64,000 nucleotides of DNA. Source: Crambe crambe. Taxonomy: Eukaryota > Porifera > Demospongiae > Poecilosclerida > Crambeidae. Made by a program: the position numbers and the translations under genes. Below, one piece after another: positions 21,612 through 30,116 of this stretch (within the stretch, counting starts at the first letter, position 1; every line of letters starts with the position of its first letter). The notes beneath the pieces are model-generated. The model had not been told where the DNA came from. It did not search any database and saw only the letters and a list, made by a program, of their open reading frames with translations. The DNA lies in the NCBI GenBank assembly GCA_963924555.1, contig OZ004586.1, positions 4,174,501 through 4,238,500 of the forward strand, read 5' to 3'.

Positions 21612-24373
21612 CACAGCGGTATCAAATGGAAGATATCCTGGGTTATCTTTGATAGTAAAGCTGCCTGAGGTTTGATTTTTAAAACTTGTATTTCCAATGT
21701 ACTTCAGGATAGCCTTAGCACGATTAAGTTTGGTTGAATTGACTTGCTGTGGATGGCTACTCGATCCTGTGCTTATGCTGTATATGACATCAAGAACTTC
21801 CTGAGGGCTGACTGATGTTTTCATGCCACAAGATCTAAGTACGTTTAAGTACTTGTCATATGGTGCATGTGGAAAGACATCTTCACCTAAGTATATTTGA
21901 CTGGTGACATCATTTGGATCATACAGTTCATTTGGATATTTCCTGTAACCTGATGCTATCTTGACAAATCTCAGCTGCTGTGTGGAGTTAGTTATGCTGT
22001 AATTTTTGAACTGTAAAGATTGATAAGCCTCAAGCACTCGAGTCATGATTTTGTCAATATCATCCCCAGTAATAGTGCCATTCTGAATGTAAGGGAAAAT
22101 GTAGCTTGTTACAAAGTTAACGTCATTTGGTGCCTGGATGGAAAGTTTCTTCAGCAATTCATTTTGATAGTAATCACTGCTGGAGAATAAAACTATCGAC
22201 TGAGGGAAGACAGAGATGTCAACCACTGGATTGGAAGGCTCAGATAAAGCCTGTCTAAGAATTGACTGAGAAGAAGCTTCAGATATGGAGCAAAGCCTTC
22301 CTGAAGTATTTGAAGAAGTAGTGAACATCTTTAAATTCGTAATGATCTGCCGGTAGTTTGAAATACTCGCCATGTTAAAGAATTGTGTTTTTAAAGTGGT
22401 TGCTTCTTGTGGAGTCAGTGAAACATTATAGTAATAGCTATTCTTGGATATAGCTTTCAGCAGACTCTCAGGGGAAAAAGGTGTGAGATATAGTGATATC
22501 TGCCTGTGTGTGAGATAAGGAAAGCTGCTCTGTTTCACATAGAGAATGCTGAACTTGCTCAATATGGTGATCATCTCATCACCGAGAGAAACATGGGATG
22601 GAAAATAGAGGTTTTGATTGGATAATGTGGCAACATTGAATTTCACTGTTGGATGATACCCAGAAACTTCAATTGGGACAATGAACTTGCCATGAAAACT
22701 TCCCAGATTCTTGTTTTGTACCCAATCCCAAAACTTCTTGAACCAATCAACTGGAAACTGCGAACTTGTAAATGAAACTTCTTCCATCCTACTACTCCAC
22801 TGTGAAGGCATGGCTTCATCCAACAGGGAAGCCACAGTGGCCACATTTAACAATTTGAGCTGCGTCTGGTTTGAACTGGCAACTTGTGTTAGGAGATGTT
22901 GCAAAGTTGGATCACTTGAAACATCAACGAGTTTTGAATTGAGATTAGGGAGTAGATACCTTGGGCTTTCTGGTGTGCATAGGTATATGGGTGGATTGAA
23001 TAAAAAACTGCTAGTCAGAAAGGCAGCAAAAGTGCCATTGGCTAGTGGGAGTAGTTTCAAATTGGCCAATTCATTGTAGTTAGAAATGCCATCAGATAGA
23101 CAGTATTTCAGCAGCTCACATTTCCCTATAGCATCAATAGATGTGTAGCTATTTGGATATGTACGGAGTTTATCACGTAAAAATTTTGGGCTAATCAAAG
23201 TCACAGAGATTCTCACATAAGAGAAAGCATCCCATACACATGTGGGAACATCTGCTAGCTTCACACCACAAGAAGTAAGGGTGCGTTCAACAATCGATAT
23301 CAATTTCTGTGACTTGGGGACATAGACAGCATTGGTTGGTAAAACCCACTCACCTGATTGCTTGAGTGGTGCGGACCAGATCACACTGTTTCTCAGTAGA
23401 GTTTGAAATAGTGAAGTTAAAACATCTTCCCAGTGTGATCCTCTGAGCCTATTGACATCAGGCCAAGCTTTGTAGAAAACGCTACTGTCATGCATGCTAA
23501 GATGATTCTTAGCTTCAAGCAAGAGATCGACATAACAGGATGGTATGACTTCTTTTACCAGGAGCTTGTTCCAATTTGCCGTGGGATCATTTCTCCTCTC
23601 CACAGCAGGCCACTTCAGACTCCTACGGTCGTCAGTCAACCCAAATGTCCCATTGATATGAACAGGAAGATTAGAAGCAGCCTCTATGGGCATTGGAAGG
23701 AAACAAAATATCCTGCCATTACCAGGGTTATCCAATTCCAAAGCTGTTCCAACCCAGGGGAAAACTTTCTGCTTGACAGATGCTACCCTAATAGTAGAAT
23801 TTGAGGAACCAACTTGATTGGCCACAAGCCAGTGGCTGGTAAGGGTCTGCCTAGTACTGGCATCGTACACACTGACATCGAATTTGGCAGTAAATTTGAT
23901 TATGTTGGAGAAATTGTATTTATAAGATGTGTGGATACGTCTGAGATCATCCAGCAGTGATCTTCGTTTCTTGGTAAGTTTACGCACAAAAGCATCAGAA
24001 ACCTTGGCCTGAAAGGAGAGAGTATGCTGCCCATGTACATTTATGTTATAAACTTCGATGGTTGTTATGGAATGAAGAAACAGAAGTAGAAGCTTTGCTT
24101 CAGATTTCAGTGCATTTATAAGCTCATTAACTTTCTCAATGGAGTAGATATTCTCCGATAAATCGGACACTGCATTGCGCAGAGGAAAACGAAACAAAGT
24201 TTTATTGTAGCTGGTAATCATTGGACTGAAACCAGCTATGCCGTAATATGGTGTAAGGTGGTCAGTACCAGCTACTTCAGATAACTGGTAAGATCTTCCT
24301 GACTCTCCTTTCCATAATTCTTCTTGAGGTTCAAGATAAGCAATTTTGTTACCACTAATGATAGTGGGAATAT

Positions 24374-25132
24374 CTGGTAAAAATAAAGTTAAAAAAGATT
24401 ATGCCTGTCAGATATTAAAATGCTGGAAGCATTATAAAATCATAAGTGTATTAAGGAGTAATGAGATGGTTTTACCCACCTGCTCATCACTCGGGAGGTT
24501 TTGAACTACCTTATGTTCTAATATTATGTATGAGACAATAATAAAATACCACCACATAATAATTCAATGAGCAGGCGTACAGCTTTTGTATACAATATGT
24601 AATCTGGCAGACGTAGAATGCATGTCATCAGCCTTACAAGTAAAAATTATAAGATGGTAAAAATAAGGATCATCCAGCAAATGAGCACAGCAAGTGAGCT
24701 GACTCTCAGATCATGCATGGCCCATTGCAAGTGAAGCGAGCCACTAGGGAGTCAGATGCGGGGCATTACTGCTGGTTTGTAATCATAATAATATTTCTTC
24801 CGGTGGGATACAGTGATGCCATCGGCTAAAGCTTTGCTTGCCACAGACCACTGTGTGTGCATAATGCTGCATGCTCACATCACCATAATTACATACCATG
24901 TGATTATTACATGCATATGAATGTTATCTTCCCTTCATAACAGGTGAGGATGACTCCTTAGGGGGTCTCTGCGAGAACATCTGTTTGTGTGTGTATCATG
25001 TAGCTGTTACAGACCCACCCACAAGTAGGTACAATTAATGGGATTTCTGGTAGGAATTTGACAGAAGTATGTAGAGCCAGCTTATATAGCTAACAGCTTC
25101 TCCAACTGTTGGCATGAAACAAGGTACCTTAC
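24374..25132 (-). other. gene A intron 8
   Basis: The intron is 759 bp. Its donor is ACTG/GTAAGG and its acceptor TTTTTACCAG, both phase 1, at the same place as gene B's intron 2. I see no gene inside it. Confidence 0.8.
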
Positions 25133-25391
25133 CAGTTAGATGGTAGACAGAATTGAAGCCAAGTCCAAATCTTCCCACTTTGAAAGGATCTTCAGCCTTG
25201 ATGCTTTGCTGGAGGTTCTGTATTCCCTCCCAGTCCTCGTCAGAAAATATGGCGTCATTGGCTGAGATGAGAGCAGGACCTTGATAAGGGGCAAGACCAG
25301 GATGAAGCAGGGATGAAGTCTCATGTTGTCGGCAGTCCACATAGAACTGGACTTCAGTTGCTCCAGCATCATCAGCATTCTGGATCATTTC
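25133..25391 (-). CDS. gene A exon 8: first GHKL-ATPase core
   Basis: The exon is 259 bp, the same length as gene B exon 2 and in the same phases (0 to 1). It encodes the N-box MIQNADDAGATEVQFY and the G-box VGRFGLGFNSVYHLT of the first sacsin ATPase-like domain. The family is Hsp90/GHKL-like and binds or hydrolyses ATP. DNA similarity to gene B exon 2 is visibly higher than elsewhere between the paralogues. The acceptor is TGTGTATAG. Confidence 0.9.
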
Positions 25392-25833
25392 CTATACACA
25401 CAAAGAATAAATTATTCCAGCCTTCCAAAGTAAATATATCTAAGGAGAATTGTTTCTGGTCTTAAGAACTTCATTTATAAGTGCTAAACATCTTCTATTT
25501 CTCAGCCATTGCTCAGAAAACACAGATAGTTCAGTGAGACTAGCAGGATGCCATTTATTTCTTAATACATGTTTGACTGTAAGGTCAAGGTCACATGCAT
25601 GTGTTTGCGCATGCTACTAATAGGACGTATGTACCACGCATAGTCGCCTCCAGCACTGCACCTTGGCACTTCGGTGTCGAGGCAAAAAATTTCTGTATAC
25701 AGCCCTAGTTGGGTAATATGGGTGTGTGGTTATCGAAGTTAAGATAGGTAGGGCTCTTTTATTCATGAACTGTTTTGAACTTTACATACACAGCCATTCC
25801 TACTTGTCTGTTATTTACCTCATCTTTACTTAC
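25392..25833 (-). other. gene A intron 7
   Basis: The intron is 442 bp with a GTAAGT donor. No recognisable gene lies inside. Confidence 0.75.
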
Positions 25834-25943
25834 CTTGAATATCTGGCCATCTGGATACCTATCCAGGATCTGCTTGATAATCACAGAGAGTGGTGGCCTT
25901 CTCTGCCCAAACTGTTCTCGAAAATGGTCTTTCTTATGTGCAA
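25834..25943 (-). CDS. gene A exon 7: SIRPT1 lead-in
   Basis: It encodes FREQFGQRRPPLSVIIKQIL then DRYPDGQIFK, the short conserved lead-in of the first sacsin repeat, ending at donor AAG/GTAAGT (phase 0). Gene B's first exon has the same segment preceded by an ATG. Here no in-frame ATG precedes it before an upstream stop, so the exon should be spliced from upstream. Several AG acceptors in the right phase exist within 25 bp (I use 25943); the pyrimidine tract is weak, so the exact 5' edge is uncertain. Confidence 0.7.
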
Positions 25944-26642
25944 CTATACCATAAAGTTTGTATACTACTATATTGACATGCTCAGTATATACACATCACA
26001 TAAATTCTGAAGTGGCAGTTTATAAAGTTCTGGTTGCATTCATTATACACATGATCTTATCATTTTGCAATGAGGCCATAGGCTCTTAACTACGGCAATG
26101 TGCAATATTAATTTTGACAGCGAGTGAGCAGGCAAGTATTCTTTAATTTAGTGCTTCAATTAAGATTTTGTTGAGTTTATATGTTATAAAGTACTTAGAT
26201 AAGCCTAGAGCCTCTACAACTACTACTATAGTAATATGCAGCATTTGACAGTGAACAAGTGAGTAATTAAAGTAGTTGATAGGTTCCAATGCTTGATATT
26301 GCTGTCAGAGACAAGAGTCATGTTAGTGGTGGTTCCAACCAGGAAGCTCCATACATAGAAAGCTGTAAATGCTTACAAGCACTTAGCTAGTTAAGCCAAG
26401 TGCCACAATCCACTTAGATAAGCCTAGCGCCTCTATGATAAAAGGCTGTAGAAAGCAGTCTACCTCATTACAATTGGAGCGCACACACGTGCAGCGTATG
26501 ATGTATGTGGCATTTTGGAGCATAGACCTAGATATATATATATTTACAATTTCAATGAGTCATGACCTGAGAGTCAGCTCACTTGCTGAATTATTAGAGG
26601 TAGCCAGGCTTTTAGCTATGTGTGCTACTTAAAAACACTCAC
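25944..26642 (-). other. gene A intron 6 (junction least certain)
   Basis: The intron is 699 bp. Donor ATGA/GTGAGT is strong and the acceptor is weak. Short direct repeats of TTAGATAAGCCTAG(A/C)GCCTCTA occur near 26197 and 26418. If it is not spliced, the upstream frame stops in TAA about 13 bases beyond the donor. Confidence 0.5.
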
Positions 26643-27077
26643 TCATTTTGACATCAAAATTGTATCCATGAACATGTTCCCTGACTACATTTTTGGGACT
26701 TTCGAATGCAAGATGAAACTCATAAGTTTCACAGTCCAGCAATTGTACTCCAATTCCAAGCAGCTTTCTCTCTTGTTCATAACTCAGTGGAAATATATTT
26801 GGTTCACATTCACAAGGATATTTGAATTCATACAGACTATCCTTTTCCTTGTGAAAGTTCAGAGCAGATAAATCTAATACACTTGATAAGTCCCTTAAGA
26901 GAGTTTTCATTGAACTTGAAGCTATACGATTAACTCTCAAAAATAAGGACGAGTAAGCTTCTGTAGTGCTGGCATAGTCTGATGGTGCTGGTGACAATGG
27001 AGATTGTGGTGATGGTGAAGGATCAAGTAATGAGGCAGTTGAAAGCAGTGGTATTCCCATAGATGGTGAAATACTAC
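26643..27077 (-). CDS. gene A exon 6: Pro/Ser linker plus small beta-like module
   Basis: The exon is 145 codons, phase 1 at both ends. It begins with a Ser/Pro-rich linker (SPSPQSPLSPAPSD), then a segment with PLSYEQERKLLGIGVQLLD. That pattern echoes PLKKEQIDQLKGIGILKLF at the end of exon 5, so the two exons may carry related units. I recognise no named family. Acceptor AAACCACAG is good. Confidence 0.6.
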
Positions 27078-27168
27078 CTGTGGTTTAGCATAAAAATACA
27101 CACATTTAAGTTTGTCATCGACCATTACACCTAGAGTAACTACTAGCACATGAATCTGGATTTCATAC

Positions 27169-27840
27169 CTTTTGACTTAGAATAGAATAATTTTAATATT
27201 CCAATTCCTTTTAGCTGATCAATTTGTTCCTTTTTCAAAGGAAATATTGTGTCCAAGTCATGAAAAGTACAGAAGATGAGTGTAATGGATCCACGTTTCA
27301 CTCCACGTAGGTATACAGTGACTCCCAATATGACTTTCAACTTAGATTCTAGCTCGTAAACTTCTTTTGCTGGAACATCAAAAACTTCATCAGTCTCAAT
27401 GTAGATCTTTGTTTTATTTTGCATAGAGGAATCTTTTGTGTCAATAGGTACTTCACAAAGTCTGCGTTTACAATAAACTTTGAATCTTGACTCATATTCA
27501 GTCAATCTCTCCTTGTCATCACTTGTGCCAAAGTTACTAACAACACACTTCAAAATTCCGAAACTGAAGAAGGAACAGTGCTTCTTAAAAGCTTCTGAAA
27601 GCAACTCGTTGACCTTATCACCACATTCATTTATTCCTGGTATTTTGAGAAATTCAAGTGACATTTTCAGACTTGAAATATCCGTACAGGTCCTAGATAC
27701 AGACTTGACAGTTTCAACAGCCACATGAATAAAATCATATCGGATTTCTTTGCTCTCCATTTCTAATCTTCCTATAAGCCTTTTCTTCTCTTCTTCGTCC
27801 AAATGCTCAACTTTTAAAAAAGGAAACTTTTTACTGCCAC
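27169..27840 (-). CDS. gene A exon 5: unnamed conserved module
   Basis: This is a 224-codon exon, phase 1 to phase 1. Its predicted alpha-helical first half (EEEKKRLIGRLEMESKEIRY, then FIHVAVETVKSVSRT) is followed by a Cys/Lys-rich middle (FSFGILKCVVSNFG, ESRFKVYCKRRLCEVP) and a beta-type C-terminal part (VYLRGVKRGSITLIFCTF). It resembles a module I associate with cnidarian, sponge and mollusc multidomain proteins bearing Death or NACHT domains, but I cannot name it or verify that. Its place after a Death domain suggests an adaptor or sensor role (inference). The flanking introns are 91 bp and 37 bp. Confidence 0.65.
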
Positions 27841-27877
27841 CTAGCGGACACAAATTTTCTCATAATTTTAAGCCCAC
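27841..27877 (-). other. very short (37-bp) candidate intron
   Basis: The sequence starts GTGGGC and ends CCGCTAG. Its removal restores the frame (DDEG-GSKKFPF), whereas reading through gives a stop. The alternative is a one-base frameshift plus chance stop. Confidence 0.55.
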
Positions 27878-27982
27878 CTTCATCATCTGAAGAAACAGTG
27901 CTATTTCGAGGGAGATCACATCTTTCTGGTTCAGAATTTACATTCTCACAACCATTGCTATCATGACTTGACACTGAGGTAA
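27878..27982 (-). CDS. gene A exon 4: Ser/Asp-rich linker
   Basis: 35 codons, phase 1 to phase 1, encoding a disordered acidic linker (TSVSSHDSNGC...RNSTVSSDDEG). Acceptor is TTTAATAG and donor GAAG/GTGGGC. It has no domain of its own. Confidence 0.65.
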
Positions 27983-28238
27983 CTATTAAAGGAGAGGTGT
28001 TGAAAATGATTATAGAATAATACTTCAGAAGGGGGCTAGGAAAAATGAGTTTGCATGTGACAAAGGATTCTTCAAAATTGAAGCAAATACTGATTGAGTC
28101 CTGTGTAGTCCCCCAAAATGTATACAGCCCAACAGATTCTTTTCCCACACATCGATTGATAATCATGAATCACACCACAAGGTATAGTTACGACTTTGCT
28201 AGGGAGCCATGCACCTTTGAGCTAGCTAACGAATTTAC

Positions 28239-28373
28239 CTTCATCTGTGCCAACTTTGGGCATTAGTTCAGAATGGCTCTCAGAGCATGATTGAGAGGTA
28301 GTGCTTGCTGATGTTAGAGTTTCTACATTACCCACAGATGCAGTTACAGGAGTTGCAAGATCCAAAGGTGAGT
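28239..28373 (-). CDS. gene A exon 3: Ser/Thr-rich linker
   Basis: 45 codons, phase 1 to phase 1, disordered (TASVGNVETLTSASTTSQS). Acceptor is TTTTGTATAG and donor GAAG/GTAAAT. It continues in frame from the Death exon and into exon 4. Confidence 0.65.
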
Positions 28374-29592
28374 CTATACAAAATTATGTCATCCTACCAA
28401 ACTGAGACAAAATATTAAGTCTAAAAATGACATAATTTATGAGTGGCTCTTAATGTGGCTCTTACAGTCTCTACTACAGTGAGAGAAGTATAGAATGCAT
28501 GCTATGGTGCTAGCCTTGTCCCCAGGCTCTATTGAAAATAGAGCCTGGTATCAATTGTTTGTGCATGCGTGTAGTATACAGGCAATAACCTGAAAGTTTA
28601 CTGAGTGAGATTCCTTTCTCCTTTTCTTTACTGTTTTTGTCCAGTTTTTCCATACCTTTCACTACTGCAGTACTTATGCTCAACAAGACTGTCTTTAGGC
28701 TGGTTTTATTGTTTGGTCCTCAGATCATTTTTTCATGAATAAACATCCATTTATGTGCACAAGGAATATACAGAAGCTTCAGAATTCCAAGGCTAACATG
28801 TACAACTGATACCAGGCTCTCTTTTAGACAGGTCACAAAAGAGTGCCTGGGGCCAAGGCTAGCTATGGTGCCAAAGCACTGTTCAGAAGAAATAGCTAGC
28901 TATTATTGCAAACTAGTTTGTTTCTAAAGAAAATTTTCATATAGTGATGCTACACTACCCTCGGTATGAAGTATGTATGTGCATATATCCCACCTAATTT
29001 CATAGGATTTTTTACTGGAGAGGTGAAACAATCTGAGTGGAAATTTGCATAACCTCACCCACTCATGCCAAACAGTCTGGCTGCACATGATAAACTATGG
29101 CTAGGTGAAAACAACATCACTCAAGTGAAAGCACAACAAAAGACAATGCAACTGGCTGAGCTTCTAATTCTGTCGCCAAAGCATTCCCTGGAAAGATTTA
29201 CTCCAGTTGTCATGGTCTCCTCTACACTAGGAGGGACTCATTAATAGCTGGGTGTGGTGGGCATGGGAGGAGTTTGGCAGATTCACAAAATGGTTGAGAA
29301 CTTCTGCACTAAGGCTCTGTAGAGTTGAAACAGTGCCTGGACAACCACATCCCGAGGTGTAGGCTATCCATGGCTAGATAGCTATGGCAGAAGTTGTTTT
29401 TTTTTCTTTCTAAGGAGCTGGAGTAGCTAAATAACTACAGACTGACCAATGGAATTCCTGTGCCCTGGGGATAAGTTAGTATGATAGTTCTAGTGATTAT
29501 GGCCACCAAATCCAAGGGTGCAGAATACCGTGTTCTAGATTATTGTGGGGATCGGAAGGCATTACAATCATGCATATAATGTACAGCTGTAC
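28374..29592 (-). other. gene A intron 2
   Basis: The intron is 1219 bp with a GTACAG donor and TATAG acceptor. It hosts the TIR element at 28511-28861. The rest holds nothing I recognise. Confidence 0.65.
28511..28861. mobile_element. TIR element with 10-bp target duplication
   Basis: The ends TAGCCTTG-CCCCAGGC and GCCTGGGG-CAAGGCTA are inverted repeats of about 20 bp with two mismatches. The direct repeat GCTATGGTGC flanks it exactly (28501-28510 and 28862-28871). A subterminal hairpin (CCAGGCTCTATTG/AGAGCCTGG) is present. At 351 bp with no ORF it is non-autonomous. The 9-10 bp duplication suggests a Mutator-like (MULE) transposase, which is inference. A related CCAGGCTCTC hairpin occurs at 1447. 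Confidence 0.75.
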
Positions 29593-29847
29593 CTTCCGTG
29601 ATAGAATTAGCAAGTCCTGTCTGATCAATCTTTTTAAGTGCTGTCTTTAAACGCTCCCAGCTGGGTTTACCAGGGACATAGTCTTCCTCATTGAGCCATG
29701 CAGCAACCATTTCGTCGCACAGTGGGTCCATTTTTTTCAGCTTTTGGTAAGAGAGTCCAAGTGCCCCACCCAATTCCCTCAACTTGTTTATATCCAAATT
29801 TTTCAGAAATTGAACTATTTCAAAATGGTCTTTCATTGTTAATATTT
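29593..29847 (-). CDS. gene A exon 2: Death domain
   Basis: The exon encodes one Death-fold domain (FEIVQFLKNLDINKLRELGG, then ALGLSYQKLKKMDPLCDEMV, AAWLNEE, SWERLKTALKKI, LANSI). It has the six-helix spacing and the two typical Trp positions of this homotypic interaction family. Death domains recruit partners in apoptosis and innate-immune signalling. The acceptor is very strong (TTTTTTTGTAG). The donor GAAG/GTACAG leaves phase 1. An internal ATG (29836) lies 4 codons into the exon, so translation could also begin here without the 2A peptide. A decayed relative lies at 1145-1290. Confidence 0.85.
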
Positions 29848-29923
29848 CTACAAAAAAACAACAACAACAACAATAAAGTTATAATTCTTCTGGATACTGT
29901 AGCTAGGTAACTAATATTCTTAC

Positions 29924-30116
29924 CAGGTCCTGGATTTACTTCAATATCACCAGCCAGTATCAGCAACAAGGAGATGACTACTTGACTGTTAGTACAATGG
30001 ACACCATAGCCTTCTCCTCTTTGTAGATACTTCCAACACTCTTTCAGTGATGGGACATTATTAAGATCAATTTGGAGGAAATAGAAGTAGAAGCAACACA
30101 AACAATCTTTAAACAT
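29924..30116 (-). CDS. gene A exon 1: N-terminal 2A-like peptide
   Basis: From the ATG at 30116 this exon encodes 64 residues ending VVISLLLILAGDIEVNPGP. GDIEVNPGP is the 2A consensus D-(V/I)-E-x-N-P-G-P, at which the ribosome skips the last Gly-Pro bond. The donor CCTG/GTAAGA is phase 1 and joins to the Death exon after the final Pro, so skipping would release a 63-residue leader and a Death-containing product starting with Pro. A hydrophobic run precedes the motif, as in 2A-like sequences reported at the N-termini of some sea-urchin and sponge NLR-type proteins. A T-rich tract ending TTTTGTAG directly precedes AATG, so a 5' UTR exon may lie upstream. Confidence 0.8.

Larger units (their letters stand above)
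11907..24373 (-). pseudogene. gene A main exon: SIRPT repeats, DnaJ, start of HEPN
   Basis: This 12.5-kb exon is collinear with gene B's exon 3. It begins with the completion of the first ATPase (PTIISGNKIAYLEPQEELW). SIRPT2 follows with ELIQNADDAEATEIN (about 20570) and GKFGIGFCSVYH, then SIRPT3 with ELLQNADDAKAKKMY (about 17650) and GQYGIGFNVVYH. The J domain (KWHPDKN, about 12265) and the first HEPN helix (RWVKQAVIDYEVL) end the exon. The open pieces are 24373-21612, 21608-19632, 19717-16676, 16672-15425 and 15371-11907. Similarity to gene B crosses every break without a gap, so the breaks are point lesions. Protein identity to B looks like roughly 70% in SIRPT2. Confidence 0.88.
11311..30116 (-). 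pseudogene. gene A: 2A-Death-module-sacsin gene with stops and frameshifts
   Basis: Ten exons can be joined with consistent phases: 30116-29924, 29847-29593, 28373-28239, 27982-27878, 27840-27169, 27077-26643, about 25943-25834, 25391-25133, 24373-11907 and 11678-11311. Domain order is 2A peptide, Death, unnamed module, SIRPT1 to SIRPT3 each with a GHKL-ATPase N-box (NADDA), DnaJ with HPD, and HEPN. Relative to gene B the reading is broken by TAA 21609, TAG 16673, TAA 15422, and one extra base in each of the homopolymers 19684-19688 and 15367-15373. Ignoring these, the frame spans about 4998 codons. Sacsin is an HSP70 co-chaperone-like protein acting in cytoplasmic protein quality control. 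The exon at 25943 could instead start a separate gene, since the 26643/25943 junction is the weakest. Real decay and assembly error are both possible for the two frameshifts. Confidence 0.7.

Noticed and set aside
21585-21612. 21-base GTAATA...AACAG segment that would remove the TAA at 21609 in frame
   Set aside because: Same reason, and removal would delete residues conserved with gene B (LSNNRSWLP).
24470-24530. tRNA-like stretch near GAGGTTTTGAACTACC
   Set aside because: Neither strand gives a full B-box, acceptor stem or anticodon loop.
25726-26871. Plus-strand ORFs within gene A introns 6 and 7 and exon 6
   Set aside because: Antisense to spliced minus-strand exons or intronic, with no family resemblance.
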